NCBI RefSeq assembly: GCF_022024175.1
Contig: NZ_CP091794.1
Coordinates: 1,426,001-1,490,000, forward strand
DNA from: Prevotella communis
Lineage (GTDB): Bacteria > Bacteroidota > Bacteroidia > Bacteroidales > Bacteroidaceae
Direction of reading: 5' to 3'
DNA: 64,000 nucleotides
A program made the position numbers and the translations under genes. The notes under the pieces were generated by a model that worked only from the letters and a program-made list of their open reading frames with translations, ran no database searches and was not told where the DNA came from. Positions within the stretch are counted from its first letter, which is position 1. Each line of letters begins with the position of its first letter. Positions 16,825-25,759 of this stretch are shown piece by piece.

Positions 16825-18288
16825 CTATTTGGCGTCTACGACAAGAAAACGTGCCAGGGTGAACCTGATGGTGAGTCCACCACCAGGAGTCGCAAGTGCC
16901 TCAACTTGTCCGCCGTGAGCCAATACTGCATTCTTGACGATGGCAAGCCCCAGGCCTGTGCCCCCCAACTTGCGTGAACGTCCCTTGTCCACACGGTAGA
17001 AACGTTCAAACAGATGTTCACGGTGCTTTGCCTCAACACCAAGACCGTTGTCGCTTACCTGAAACTCAAAGAAGTGCCGTCCTTCCGTTTCAATTTCCCG
17101 GCAGGCGATGATCAGTCGGGTAGCCCCGCTGGCATAGGAAATAGTATTGTCTATCAGATTTCTGAAAATGCTATAGAGTAAGCTTGAATCACCCAGCACC
17201 TCTATATGTTCTAGTAGGTGGAGTTCAAGTTTGATGCCTTTATTCTGTAATTGCAAGTCAGTGTCGTCTGTCACATTGTTGATAATCTGCAACACGTCAA
17301 CCTGACGGTATTCGTGCCGAATATTAGATGAGCCATCGTCAATCTCGTCGAGTTTGGTGAGGACACTCATATCCAACAGAAGCTTGTTCATGCGTTCGCT
17401 TTGAGCATAGCAACGTTCCAGGAAATGTTTTTTCTTATCATCAGGCATGTCGGGATTATCGATGATGCTCTCTAAATAACCATGAATGCTGGCAGCAGGT
17501 GTCTTTAGTTCATGAGCAGCATTCTGTGTAAGTTGTCGCTTGATACGGACCTTGTCTTCTTCAGAATGCCGTAGTTTCCAGTATAACATAATGATAGTGT
17601 GACTAATATCTCCCAATTCGTCATCAGGCAGTCTGCGTTCTAATTCATGATCGAGTTCCTGGCCTTCCTCGGCCTTTACGGCAAATTCGCGTAAGTAACC
17701 TATATGGCGACTGATGCGGTGAGTGATATAGTAGAGCACAATGCCAAGTAGCAAGGTGAGAACACCAGAGTAGTAAATGTAAGTGTTGTCTGCCTGCAGT
17801 GAGCGCGTAAGTTCTGCAGAATACGGCACGGCAGCACGTACAATCACGTCGCCAAAGCGTGTGGCAGAATAGAAGTAGGTCTCATGGGTAGATTGCGACA
17901 TGCGTTTGATATCATAGCCACTACCTTCTCGCAAAGCCTGCTGAATCTCCGTACGCTGCAGATGGTTCCCCAATGCTTCCACATCCGTATCATAACTGTC
18001 AAAGATGACCCGTCCTTCCTTGTCGATCACCGACACTCGCAGTCCCTCCATCTGATGATGCACGACATAGTCGCGAAACCGTCGGCTACAGCTCATACTA
18101 TCCTTGCCAACCGTCTGCACCATTTCGTAGTTGTACATCTGCAATCGAGAATGAAGAATATCAATCTTATACTCCTTCTCGCGCTTATACTGATATACGC
18201 TAAAACAAATAGCAAAGAGCAAGAACACACCGCCGATGCTCAACAGCAAATTACGCTGAAAGGATTTACTTTTCAAAGCAGTAGCCAT
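16825..18288 (-). CDS. PhoR-like sensor histidine kinase
   Basis: An inner-membrane sensor of 487 residues from the ATG at 18288 (an in-frame ATG at 18297 would add three). Two membrane spans (about 14-32 and 170-190) enclose a periplasmic sensor domain. A HAMP-like linker, the H-box NAAHELKTPAAS (phosphorylated His near residue 260), the N-box RNLIDNT, DNGLGVE and the G2 box GGTGLGLAIVKNA are all intact. The start lies inside the 3' end of the response regulator gene, so the two are coupled. The gene sits next to two phosphate transporters, which suggests phosphate as the signal; the sensor domain itself does not prove that. Confidence 0.9.
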   Translation of the reverse strand: MATALKSKSFQRNLLLSIGGVFLLFAICFSVYQYKREKEYKIDILHSRLQMYNYEMVQTVGKDSMSCSRRFRDYVVHHQMEGLRVSVIDKEGRVIFDSYDTDVEALGNHLQRTEIQQALREGSGYDIKRMSQSTHETYFYSATRFGDVIVRAAVPYSAELTRSLQADNTYIYYSGVLTLLLGIVLYYITHRISRHIGYLREFAVKAEEGQELDHELERRLPDDELGDISHTIIMLYWKLRHSEEDKVRIKRQLTQNAAHELKTPAASIHGYLESIIDNPDMPDDKKKHFLERCYAQSERMNKLLLDMSVLTKLDEIDDGSSNIRHEYRQVDVLQIINNVTDDTDLQLQNKGIKLELHLLEHIEVLGDSSLLYSIFRNLIDNTISYASGATRLIIACREIETEGRHFFEFQVSDNGLGVEAKHREHLFERFYRVDKGRSRKLGGTGLGLAIVKNAVLAHGGQVEALATPGGGLTIRFTLARFLVVDAK

Positions 18289-18949
18289 AGCCCACACGTG
18301 TTTTTATCTGTTTACCGTAATGACCTATCTTCTTACGTAATCTGGTGATGTTCACATCTACCGTACGGTCGAGCACCAGCACATCCTGCGGCCAGCAATA
18401 CTTCAGTAAGTCTTCTCGAGAGAACACCGTGTTGGGATGTTGTAGAAAGAAAGACAACAGTTCAAATTCCAGTTTTGTGAATTCCAGTTCCTTCCCGTCG
18501 CATATCACCGTCTTGGCATTCAAATCAACCATGATTCCTTCGTAAGCAACAGTATTTTCTGCAGCAGCCGGAACCGTTTGCTGCAACTGAGTACGTCTGA
18601 GCACAGCCTTAACCCTGGCCTTCACCTCCTTCATTCCCAGCGGCTTAACAATATAGTCGTCGGCACCGATATTCAGTCCCTTTTCCAACTGATCCTCACT
18701 ATCCAGAGCCGTAATGAAGATAATGGGAATCTGTGCCGTAGCAGGATTGGCTTTGAGCAGGCGCGTCATCTGAAACCCGGACATTTCTCCCATCATAACA
18801 TCCAGCAGAATAAGCGAAAAATCCTGTAGAGGTAGTGTTAGTGCCTCCTCTGCAGAACAGGCAGTAGCTACCTCAAACCCTTCGTTCTCGAGGTTATATT
18901 GCAGTATCTCGCAGATATCCTGCTCATCGTCCACAACAAGTATCTTCAT
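18266..18949 (-). CDS. PhoB/OmpR-family response regulator
   Basis: A 227-residue two-domain regulator. The receiver has the acidic pair DDEQ (residues 7-8), the phosphorylated Asp50 in LILLDVMMG, Thr80 and Lys102 in YIVKPLG. The C-terminal winged helix is of the OmpR/PhoB type (KLEFELLSFFLQHPNTVFSR, DVLVLDRTVDVNITRLRKKI). It is cotranscribed with, and overlaps by 23 bp, the kinase gene. It is the best candidate for the protein that binds the 11-bp-spaced TGTAACA repeats about 3-4 kb away, but that link is an inference. Confidence 0.92.
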   Translation of the reverse strand: MKILVVDDEQDICEILQYNLENEGFEVATACSAEEALTLPLQDFSLILLDVMMGEMSGFQMTRLLKANPATAQIPIIFITALDSEDQLEKGLNIGADDYIVKPLGMKEVKARVKAVLRRTQLQQTVPAAAENTVAYEGIMVDLNAKTVICDGKELEFTKLEFELLSFFLQHPNTVFSREDLLKYCWPQDVLVLDRTVDVNITRLRKKIGHYGKQIKTRVGYGYCFEK

Positions 18950-18971
18950 GATTCTTCTGAATTTCCATGGG

Positions 18972-18979
18972 CAAAGATA
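18972..18979 (-). promoter_or_regulatory. -7 box of the response regulator/kinase operon
   Basis: TATCTTTG on the minus strand, 22 bp upstream of the ATG. No clear TTG at -33 and no TGTAACA repeat series like that of the transporters. Confidence 0.45.
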
Positions 18980-19060
18980 CTGATTATTTCCGAAAAAAGA
19001 ATAGGATTTATATTACAAAGTTATTAAATCTTGGAAATACAGCTGATTTGGCTGATTCCA

Positions 19061-19094
19061 TTGAACACTTTTCCAATTTTTCTTTGTAACTTTG
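19061..19094 (+). promoter_or_regulatory. luxS promoter
   Basis: TTG at 19061-19063 and TAACTTTG at 19087-19094, 23 bp apart, 36 bp before the luxS ATG. Confidence 0.6.
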
Positions 19095-19130
19095 CCGCCG
19101 ATACTTATTTATAGATAAAACTAAACAACA

Positions 19131-19625
19131 ATGGAAGTAATTCAGAGTTTTACAATTGATCATACCCATCTGAAGCCGGGTATCTATGTGTCGCGTGTGG
19201 ATAAGGGGTTTACAACCTACGACCTACGTATCACAGAACCCAATAAGGAGCCGGCAGTAGCTCCTGCTGCCATACATAGTATTGAGCATCTGATGGCAAC
19301 ATGGTTTCGTAATTCTCATGTTAAGGAAGATGTGGTATATGTTGGTCCTATGGGCTGCTTAACTGGTATGTACATCATTATGACAGGTCATTATGGTGTG
19401 CAGGATATGCGTCAGTTGACCATGGAGTGTCTGGAGTGGATTCTGACTCAGGATGAAGTACCGGCAACCCGCCCTGAGGCTTGTGGCAACTACCTGTTGC
19501 ACGACCTGCCTATGTGCAAATGGGAGTGTGCCCGCTATCTGGATCGTCTGAAGAATGATTTTCATTCAGAGTATACCAAACTTCAGATTACGCTGAGCGA
19601 CGGAAAGACTTTTGCTGACGCCTAA
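19131..19625 (+). CDS. luxS: S-ribosylhomocysteine lyase LuxS
   Basis: Cleaves S-ribosylhomocysteine to homocysteine and DPD, the precursor of autoinducer-2, as part of the activated methyl cycle. The 164-residue protein has the metal site HSIEH (His49, Glu52, His53) and Cys117 in ACGNYLLHDL, plus the catalytic Cys76 in GPMGCLTGMY. Length and all key residues are normal. The EamA permease gene follows 25 bp later and may be cotranscribed. No pfs gene is in the window. Confidence 0.97.
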   Translation: MEVIQSFTIDHTHLKPGIYVSRVDKGFTTYDLRITEPNKEPAVAPAAIHSIEHLMATWFRNSHVKEDVVYVGPMGCLTGMYIIMTGHYGVQDMRQLTMECLEWILTQDEVPATRPEACGNYLLHDLPMCKWECARYLDRLKNDFHSEYTKLQITLSDGKTFADA

Positions 19626-19650
19626 ACACGACGCTTCAGATAGATAAAAC

Positions 19651-20583
19651 ATGTCGAAACAGACAATTTTTCAGCGTCCTCTGTGGGCTGCACTCTTTGC
19701 CTTCACTGCAGCGTTTCTGTGGGGATGGGCCTATCCGTTTATCAAACTGGGTTTCGATGAGTTTGAGATTACGGCTGATATGACGGGCAGCAAGATGCTG
19801 TTTGCTGGCATCCGCTTCTTTATCTCAGGTGTTATCATCCTCTCTATTGCCAAACTGACTCATCGCTCCTTTAGTTATAAGGAGGAGGCAAGGGACAGCG
19901 TGCTGACCAGCAGTTTGTTTCTGTTGGCCTTCACGCTTCTGAACACCACATTGCATTATGCAGCTTTCTACATCGGTCTGTCCCATAGTCAGGGCAGTCG
20001 TGCGGCTATTCTGAACTCCTTGAGTGTGTTTGTGCTGGTGCTCCTGGCCTGCGCCTTTTTTAAAAGTGATAAACTGACGTTTCGCAAGATGGTGGGTTGT
20101 GCCATCGGTTTTGGCGGTATCCTTTCGCTGAACTTGGGAGGCGAGGGGAGTGGATCGTTTACTTTCCTTGGCGACGGTATGATTATCCTGAATGCGCTCT
20201 GCGGCGCCTTCGCAGGACTGATGACAAGGGGTGTCAACAAGCGCGTGGATGTGTTTGTAGGTACGGGCTATAGTCTGGGTGTCGGAGGCGCCTTGCTGGT
20301 GGTACCTGGTCTGATACTTGGTGGTACCCTTCCGCATGTCACCCTGCTGGGACTCTTCTATCTGCTGATGCTGATAGCTATCTCTACGATAGGTTTTACG
20401 CTCTACAACAAGTTGCTGACGTGTAATCCTGTGGGAAAGATTGCCATCTGGAACTCGCTCATCCCTGTGGTGGGGGCTGTGACCTCCTGTCTGTGTCTGG
20501 CCGAGGAATTCCAGTGGAAGTATGCCGTTGCGGCCACATTGACCACAGCTGGAATATACATTATCAATAAAGGAAAGAAATAG
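19651..20583 (+). CDS. EamA/DMT-family membrane transporter
   Basis: A 310-residue inner-membrane protein with about ten spans, and the two EamA halves of the drug/metabolite transporter superfamily. The first half begins AFTAAFLWGWAYPFIKLGF, with the typical FAGIRFFISG; the second contains LNALCGAFAGLMTRGVNKR and ends AVAATLTTAGIYIINKGKK. Substrate cannot be read from sequence; amino acids or other metabolites are common in this family. Position after luxS is the only functional hint. Confidence 0.88.
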   Translation: MSKQTIFQRPLWAALFAFTAAFLWGWAYPFIKLGFDEFEITADMTGSKMLFAGIRFFISGVIILSIAKLTHRSFSYKEEARDSVLTSSLFLLAFTLLNTTLHYAAFYIGLSHSQGSRAAILNSLSVFVLVLLACAFFKSDKLTFRKMVGCAIGFGGILSLNLGGEGSGSFTFLGDGMIILNALCGAFAGLMTRGVNKRVDVFVGTGYSLGVGGALLVVPGLILGGTLPHVTLLGLFYLLMLIAISTIGFTLYNKLLTCNPVGKIAIWNSLIPVVGAVTSCLCLAEEFQWKYAVAATLTTAGIYIINKGKK

Positions 20584-20616
20584 GCATTTTCTTTTCGTGT
20601 TCTCGAAATTTTTGAT

Positions 20617-20624
20617 TACCTTTG
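20617..20624 (+). promoter_or_regulatory. -7 box of the DUF1015 gene
   Basis: TACCTTTG, 32 bp before the ATG, in the 73-bp gap after the permease gene. Confidence 0.5.
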
Positions 20625-20656
20625 CGCTCTGTTAATAAAACATCAGTAATAAACCT

Positions 20657-21904
20657 ATGGCAACAGTAAAACCATTTCGTGGCATTCGTCCACCAAAAGA
20701 ACTTGTAGAACAAGTAGAGAGCCGTCCTTATGACGTACTGGATTCTGAGGAAGCCCGTGCTGAGGCTGGCGACAACGAGAAAAGTCTGTATCATATCATT
20801 AAGCCTGAGATTGATTTCCCTGTGGGTACATCGGAATATGATCCTCGCGTCTATGAGAAGGCTGCTGAGAACTTCCAGATGTTCCAGGACAAAGGCTGGC
20901 TGGTACAGGATGAGGACGACCACTATTATATCTACGCACAGACCATGAACGGTAAGACGCAGTATGGTCTGGTGGTAGGTGCTTTGGTTGACGACTATAT
21001 GCAGGGACGTATCAAGAAGCACGAGCTGACACGTCGCGACAAGGAGGAAGACCGCATGAAGCATGTCCGTGTGAACAATGCCAATATTGAGCCCGTATTC
21101 TTTGCATATCCTGATAACAGCACGCTCGATGCGCTGATTATGCGCTATGCGAAGACAGAGCCCATCTATGACTTCATTGCTCCTATCGACGGTTTCCGTC
21201 ATCAGTTCTGGGTGATTAGCGATAAGGCTGATATGCAGACCATCACCGACGAGTTTGCCAAGATGCCTTCTCTCTATATCGCAGATGGTCACCACCGTTC
21301 AGCAGCTGCTGCCTTGGTTGGTGCCGAGAAACAGAAGCAGAACCCCAATCACACGGGTAAGGAGGAGTACAACTACTTCATGGCTGTATGTTTCCAGGCT
21401 TCACAGCTCACCATCCTGGATTATAACCGCGTGGTGAAAGACCTGAACGGTCTCAGTTCGGAGGAGTTCCTGAAGGCGTTGGACAAGAATTTCATCGTTG
21501 AGGATAAGGGTACGGAAATCTATAAGCCCGCCCAGCTCCATGAGTTCTCACTCTATCTGGATGAGCACTGGTACAGTTTGAAGGCTAAGGAGGGTACCTA
21601 TGATAATAATGACCCTATCGGTGTGCTCGACGTGGACATCTCTAGTCGTCTGATTCTTGATGAGATCCTGAACATCGGCGACCTGCGCTCTTCAAAGCGT
21701 ATCGACTTCGTCGGGGGGCTGCGCGGACTGGGTGAACTGAAGCGTCGTGTGGATAATGGTGAGATGCGTGCTGCCCTGGCGCTCTATCCTGTCTCTATGC
21801 AGCAAATCATGGATATTGCCGACAGCGGTAAGATTATGCCTCCAAAGGCAACCTGGTTTGAGCCAAAACTGCGCTCTGGACTGGTGATTCATAAATTGTC
21901 CTAA
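20657..21904 (+). CDS. DUF1015-family protein
   Basis: A 415-residue cytoplasmic protein with the DUF1015 start VKPFRGIRPP and the conserved SRPYDVLDSEEAR, YADGHHRSAAA-type block (here IADGHHRSAAAALV near residue 210) and FVGGLRGLGELKRRVD. The conserved DGHHR and the early acidic block suggest a nucleotide- or metal-dependent enzyme. In many Bacteroidota this gene sits with serA/serC of phosphoserine synthesis; those genes are absent here, so that context does not help. Confidence 0.85.
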   Translation: MATVKPFRGIRPPKELVEQVESRPYDVLDSEEARAEAGDNEKSLYHIIKPEIDFPVGTSEYDPRVYEKAAENFQMFQDKGWLVQDEDDHYYIYAQTMNGKTQYGLVVGALVDDYMQGRIKKHELTRRDKEEDRMKHVRVNNANIEPVFFAYPDNSTLDALIMRYAKTEPIYDFIAPIDGFRHQFWVISDKADMQTITDEFAKMPSLYIADGHHRSAAAALVGAEKQKQNPNHTGKEEYNYFMAVCFQASQLTILDYNRVVKDLNGLSSEEFLKALDKNFIVEDKGTEIYKPAQLHEFSLYLDEHWYSLKAKEGTYDNNDPIGVLDVDISSRLILDEILNIGDLRSSKRIDFVGGLRGLGELKRRVDNGEMRAALALYPVSMQQIMDIADSGKIMPPKATWFEPKLRSGLVIHKLS

Positions 21905-21927
21905 TAACGTTATTACGTTATAACAGG
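21904..21927 (+). repeat. 8-bp tandem repeat after DUF1015
   Basis: Three units: ATAACGTT, ATTACGTT, ATAACAGG. It fills the gap between the DUF1015 stop and the Shine-Dalgarno-like AGGAAAGA of the next gene. The core resembles the repeat at 61192-61223 on the other strand. Confidence 0.5.
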
Positions 21928-21932
21928 AAAGA

Positions 21933-22517
21933 ATGACAGACGAATTCAAGACGATAGCAACAACAAGCGAGGGATTTTACTCTGAGAAACGGAGTAAATT
22001 CCTCGCTTTTGCACATCATGTTGAGACGGTCGAGGAGGTAAAGGAGATTATTGCGCAGTATCGTAAGAAATACTATGATGCGCGCCATGTGTGCTATGCC
22101 TATATGTTGGGGCCTGAGCGTGAGGAGTTCCGTGCGAATGATGATGGGGAACCGTCGTCAACTGCCGGAAAACCCATTCTGGGTCAGATAAACTCCAACG
22201 AACTGACAGACATCCTGGTTGTTGTGGTACGCTACTATGGTGGCGTGAACCTGGGTACCAGCGGACTGATTATTGCCTACCGTGAGGCGACTGCCGATGC
22301 GATAGCCCATGCAGAGGTAGTGACGCGTCAGGTGGAGGAACTGGTTACTTATTCCTTTGCCTATCCGCTGATGAACGACGTGATGCGAATCGTCAAGGAT
22401 ATGAATCCTCGTATCGTCAGTCAGACATACGATAATACCTGTCAGATTTGCCTGAGCATCCGTAAAAGTGAAGCCGAACAGCTAAAAAGCAGATTGGCGA
22501 AACTTTCCTTTGAATAA
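21933..22517 (+). CDS. YigZ/IMPACT-family protein
   Basis: A 194-residue cytoplasmic protein. The N-terminal IMPACT domain shows SKFLAFAHHVETVEEVKEII, the conserved RKKYYDARHVCYAYMLG and DDGEPSSTAGKPIL, followed by VVVVRYYGGVNLGTSGLI. The C-terminal ~60 residues form the ferredoxin-like DUF1949 domain. Role is unsettled; related proteins affect translation control and proline peptidase activity. The ATG lies 6 bp after an AGGAAAG site. Confidence 0.9.
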   Translation: MTDEFKTIATTSEGFYSEKRSKFLAFAHHVETVEEVKEIIAQYRKKYYDARHVCYAYMLGPEREEFRANDDGEPSSTAGKPILGQINSNELTDILVVVVRYYGGVNLGTSGLIIAYREATADAIAHAEVVTRQVEELVTYSFAYPLMNDVMRIVKDMNPRIVSQTYDNTCQICLSIRKSEAEQLKSRLAKLSFE

Positions 22518-22519
22518 AT

Positions 22520-22550
22520 TTGGAGGTTTCGTTGAAACTTCGTACCTTTG
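22520..22550 (+). promoter_or_regulatory. promoter of tRNA-Ser
   Basis: TTG (22520-22522) and TACCTTTG (22543-22550) with a 20-bp spacer, one of the clearest promoters in the window. The mature tRNA begins 49 bp downstream. Confidence 0.75.
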
Positions 22551-22599
22551 CATCCGCAAAAAGCGAGAGGAAAACAGAACTCGTATGAAGTGAAAATTC

Positions 22600-22686
22600 G
22601 GAGAGTTGGCAGAGTGATCGATCGCGCTGGACTCGAAATCCGGTATACCCTTATGGGTATCGGGGGTTTGAATCCCTCACTCTCCG
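22600..22686 (+). tRNA. tRNA-Ser (anticodon CGA)
   Basis: An 87-nt class II tRNA. The acceptor arms GGAGAGT and ACTCTCC pair perfectly. The anticodon loop is CTCGAAA, with anticodon CGA at 22634-22636, reading UCG serine codons. A long variable arm (GATACCC-like pairing, TATACCC with GGGTAT) and a T arm containing GGTTTGAATCC follow. The 3' CCA is not encoded, as usual in this phylum. Confidence 0.95.
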
Positions 22687-22693
22687 CAAAATG

Positions 22694-22722
22694 AAAGGGA
22701 ACCAAGTCGGTTCCCTTTTTTC
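22694..22722 (+). terminator. terminator after tRNA-Ser
   Basis: A 10-bp perfect stem, AAAGGGAACC with GGTTCCCTTT around AAGTC, followed by a T run. It begins 8 bp after the tRNA. Confidence 0.85.
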
Positions 22723-22728
22723 GTGTCG

Positions 22729-23130
22729 TTATTGATAGTCCTCTTTTTTGACTGTGATGTCTATGTAGGTCTTCTCCGGTTCGGCTGTAGAGCCGTAAAT
22801 ATAGCGGAAGCTGATGCCTTTGTTCATCAGGGCTTTGTAGGACGGCGTGTTCTTAAGTTCCTTAACCAGAGTGCCTTTTAAGTCGTTGTTGCTGACGATA
22901 TTCTCTACCGTACTGTCGTTGTCGCTATTGCCTGTGAAACGGAAATACTGTGTCTGGGTGAGGGTGGGGATGTCAAACACGATACTGTCAAGATACATGT
23001 TATCACCTATCGGCATGGGGCATTTTGATTCCGTTACTTCACGTGCCTCACGAGCAGCCTTTTCCTCCAATGATTCCTGACAAGCGGTCAGCAGGAGAAA
23101 TACTGTTGTAAAGAGTAAAATTTTCTTCAT
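22729..23130 (-). CDS. small predicted lipoprotein
   Basis: A 133-residue protein from the ATG at 23130; an ATG 12 bp earlier is in frame but would place extra residues before the signal. [20 protein letters not shown] is a lipoprotein signal with lipobox LTAC. The mature part starts with a charged stretch ([14 protein letters not shown]). I do not recognise the family. It has its own promoter (TATCTTTG, 23166-23159) and diverges from lepA. Confidence 0.75.
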   Translation of the reverse strand: MKKILLFTTVFLLLTACQESLEEKAAREAREVTESKCPMPIGDNMYLDSIVFDIPTLTQTQYFRFTGNSDNDSTVENIVSNNDLKGTLVKELKNTPSYKALMNKGISFRYIYGSTAEPEKTYIDITVKKEDYQ

Positions 23131-23158
23131 AAATGGTGTCAAATTGTTATTTTTGTGG

Positions 23159-23217
23159 CAAAGATACGAAAAAAAACTATAATAGGTGTTTTATTTCCGT
23201 TCTTTTTATTAACTTTG
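23159..23217. promoter_or_regulatory. divergent promoters of the lipoprotein gene and lepA
   Basis: Leftward -7 box TATCTTTG at 23166-23159 and rightward -7 box TAACTTTG at 23210-23217. Neither has a perfect TTG at -33. Confidence 0.5.
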
Positions 23218-23241
23218 CATCGAAAAGACACGTATACGTTA

Positions 23242-25023
23242 ATGAAGAATATCAGAAATTTCTGTATAATAGCACATATTGATCACGGCAAGTCAACGCT
23301 TGCTGATAGATTGTTGGAACGTACCAAAACCATTCAAGTGACTGAGGGTCAGATGCTTGATGATATGGATTTGGAACGCGAGAGAGGTATTACAATTAAA
23401 AGTCACGCTATCCAGATGGAGTATGAGAAGGATGGCGAGAAATATATCCTGAATTTGATTGACACTCCGGGCCATGTGGACTTCTCGTACGAGGTATCAA
23501 GAAGTATCGCTGCCTGTGAGGGTGCTCTGCTGGTGGTCGATGCTACACAGGGTGTACAGGCTCAGACCATCTCAAATCTATATATGGCTATTGATAACAA
23601 TCTGGAGATTATTCCTGTTATCAACAAGATTGACATGCCCAGCGCTATGCCCGACGAGGTGGAGGATGAAATCGTAGATCTGATTGGGTGCGACCCTGAG
23701 GATATCATCCGTGCATCAGGAAAGACGGGCGAGGGTGTTGACGACATACTGAATGCCGTGGTGGATCGTATCCCTCATCCCGTGGGCGATGAGGAGGCTC
23801 CGCTTCAGGCATTGATTTTCGACTCTGTATTCAATTCCTTCCGTGGTATTATTGCTTACTTCAAGGTAAATAATGGTGTCATCCGTAAGGGCGACAAGGT
23901 GAAGTTCTTTAATACCGGTATGGAATATGAGGCCGACGAGGTGGGTGTCCTGAAGATGGACATGATTCCCCGTAAGGAACTGCGTACTGGCGACGTAGGT
24001 TATATTATCAGCGGTATCAAGAACTCAAAGGAGGTAAAGGTGGGTGATACCATTACCCATATAGACCGTCCGTGCGAAAAGGCGATTGAGGGATTCCAGG
24101 AAGTGAAGCCTATGGTCTTCGCTGGTGTCTATCCTATTGATCCGGCCGACTATGAGAACCTGCGTGCGTCATTAGAGAAACTGCAGCTCAACGATGCCTC
24201 ACTCACCTTCCAGCCCGAGTCTTCTGTGGCTCTGGGCTTCGGTTTCCGTTGCGGTTTCCTCGGATTGCTCCACATGGAAATTGTGCAGGAGCGTCTGGAT
24301 CGTGAGTTCGATATGGATGTGATTACCACCGTGCCCAACGTATCGTATATGTGTTATACGAAGCAGGGGGAGGTGAAAGAGGTGCACAACCCCTCTGGTC
24401 TGCCTGATCAGACGATGATAGACCATATCGAGGAACCTTATATCCGTGCATCAATCATTACGGCAGCCGACTTTATCGGACCTATCATGACGCTCTGCCT
24501 GGATAAGCGTGGCGAACTCCTAGACCAGCAGTATGTCAGCGGAAACCGTGTGGAACTGCATTTCATGTTGCCGCTGGGTGAAATCGTGATTGACTTCTAT
24601 GATAAGCTGAAGAGTATCTCTAAGGGCTATGCTTCGTTCGACTATCATATCGATTCGTTCCGTCCCTCAAAGCTTGTCAAACTGGATATTCTGCTCAATG
24701 GCGAACCTGTGGATGCTTTGTCTACGCTGACCCATCAGGACAATGCCGTGACCTTTGGCCGCAGGATGTGTGAGAAGTTGAAGGAACTGATTCCGCGTCA
24801 GCAGTTTGATATTGCTATCCAGGCTGCTATCGGCGCAAAGATTATTGCTCGCGAAACGGTGAAGCAGGTGCGTAAGGACGTGCTGGCCAAGTGTTATGGT
24901 GGTGACGTGAGTCGTAAGCGTAAACTGCTGGAGAAACAGAAGCGAGGCAAGAAGCGCATGAAGCAGATTGGTAATGTGGAGGTGCCACAGAAAGCCTTCC
25001 TTGCTGTGTTGAAACTTGATTAA
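23242..25023 (+). CDS. lepA: elongation factor 4 (LepA)
   Basis: A ribosome-associated GTPase that back-translocates or remodels stalled ribosomes. I start it at the ATG at 23242 ([19 protein letters not shown]), giving 593 residues, the usual length; an upstream GTG would add 29 residues that overlap the promoter. The P-loop AHIDHGKST, the switch [22 protein letters not shown] and NKIDMPSA are present. The C-terminal LepA-specific domain ends near [20 protein letters not shown], the conserved tail. Confidence 0.97.
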   Translation: MKNIRNFCIIAHIDHGKSTLADRLLERTKTIQVTEGQMLDDMDLERERGITIKSHAIQMEYEKDGEKYILNLIDTPGHVDFSYEVSRSIAACEGALLVVDATQGVQAQTISNLYMAIDNNLEIIPVINKIDMPSAMPDEVEDEIVDLIGCDPEDIIRASGKTGEGVDDILNAVVDRIPHPVGDEEAPLQALIFDSVFNSFRGIIAYFKVNNGVIRKGDKVKFFNTGMEYEADEVGVLKMDMIPRKELRTGDVGYIISGIKNSKEVKVGDTITHIDRPCEKAIEGFQEVKPMVFAGVYPIDPADYENLRASLEKLQLNDASLTFQPESSVALGFGFRCGFLGLLHMEIVQERLDREFDMDVITTVPNVSYMCYTKQGEVKEVHNPSGLPDQTMIDHIEEPYIRASIITAADFIGPIMTLCLDKRGELLDQQYVSGNRVELHFMLPLGEIVIDFYDKLKSISKGYASFDYHIDSFRPSKLVKLDILLNGEPVDALSTLTHQDNAVTFGRRMCEKLKELIPRQQFDIAIQAAIGAKIIARETVKQVRKDVLAKCYGGDVSRKRKLLEKQKRGKKRMKQIGNVEVPQKAFLAVLKLD

Positions 25024-25063
25024 GAATTTATTTTTCTACTAACGTTATAAATACGTATAAATT

Positions 25064-25663
25064 ATGCCAAACCTAAGTTTAACCCCGCGCGATGTGGCCC
25101 GCGAACTGGCCCGCAGATATAGTACAATGACACACGAGGAGCTCGATATCCTTGAGAGCGTGCTCGTGCCCATGAAGTTTGCCAAGAACGAAAAGATTCT
25201 GGGCGAAGGTGAAACATGTGAATATATTTACTGGGTAGTCAAGGGTTTGGTGCGACAGTATTACTTCAAGAACGGTAAGGAACTGACGGAGTATATGGCT
25301 ACCGAGAACACCATCGTGATGAGTATCGAGAGTCTGTTTAAGGAAAAGCCCTCTTCGCAGATCATCCATGCGCTCGAGCCAACCATCGTATATGCGATGC
25401 CAAAGAAAGAACTTGAGGCTGTGGCTATGCGTAGCGTGAACATTCAGATTCTGTATCGTAAGATTCTGGAGGAGTCGCTGATTATCAGTCAGCAGCATGC
25501 AGATATGTTGCGCTTCGAGAGTGCTCAGGACCGTTATCAGAAACTGGTGAAGAGCAGTCCGCAGCTGGTGTTGCGTGCTCCCTTGGTATATATTGCCAGC
25601 TATCTGCAGATGACGCCAGAGACATTGAGTCGCGTGCGTACAGCGGTATTATTGAATTCATAA
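25064..25663 (+). CDS. Crp/Fnr-family regulator
   Basis: A 199-residue protein with an N-terminal cyclic-nucleotide-binding-like beta-barrel (EKILGEGETCEYIYWVVKGL, residues 40-65) and a short C-terminal helix-turn-helix (LVYIASYLQMTPETLSRVR). The recognition helix is typical of Bacteroidota members. The ligand is not evident, since the cAMP-contact Arg/Ser pattern of Crp is absent. Length is slightly short. A strong terminator follows. Confidence 0.88.
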   Translation: MPNLSLTPRDVARELARRYSTMTHEELDILESVLVPMKFAKNEKILGEGETCEYIYWVVKGLVRQYYFKNGKELTEYMATENTIVMSIESLFKEKPSSQIIHALEPTIVYAMPKKELEAVAMRSVNIQILYRKILEESLIISQQHADMLRFESAQDRYQKLVKSSPQLVLRAPLVYIASYLQMTPETLSRVRTAVLLNS

Positions 25664-25702
25664 GAAATCTGTTTATAGTAATTTTAATTAAGGTTAATAT
25701 AA

Positions 25703-25736
25703 GAAAAGGCTCTGCTGTGAAGCAGGGCCTTTTCAT
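25703..25736 (+). terminator. terminator between the Crp/Fnr and peptidase genes
   Basis: A 14-bp stem with one G-T pair: GAAAAGGCTCTGCT pairs with AGCAGGGCCTTTTC around GTGA. It could serve both converging genes. Confidence 0.85.
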
Positions 25737-25759
25737 TTGTAGTTATATGATGGGGTTCC

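Noticed and set aside
20657-21904. Assigning DUF1015 to serine synthesis
   Set aside because: The usual serA/serC neighbours are absent here, so the context gives no support.
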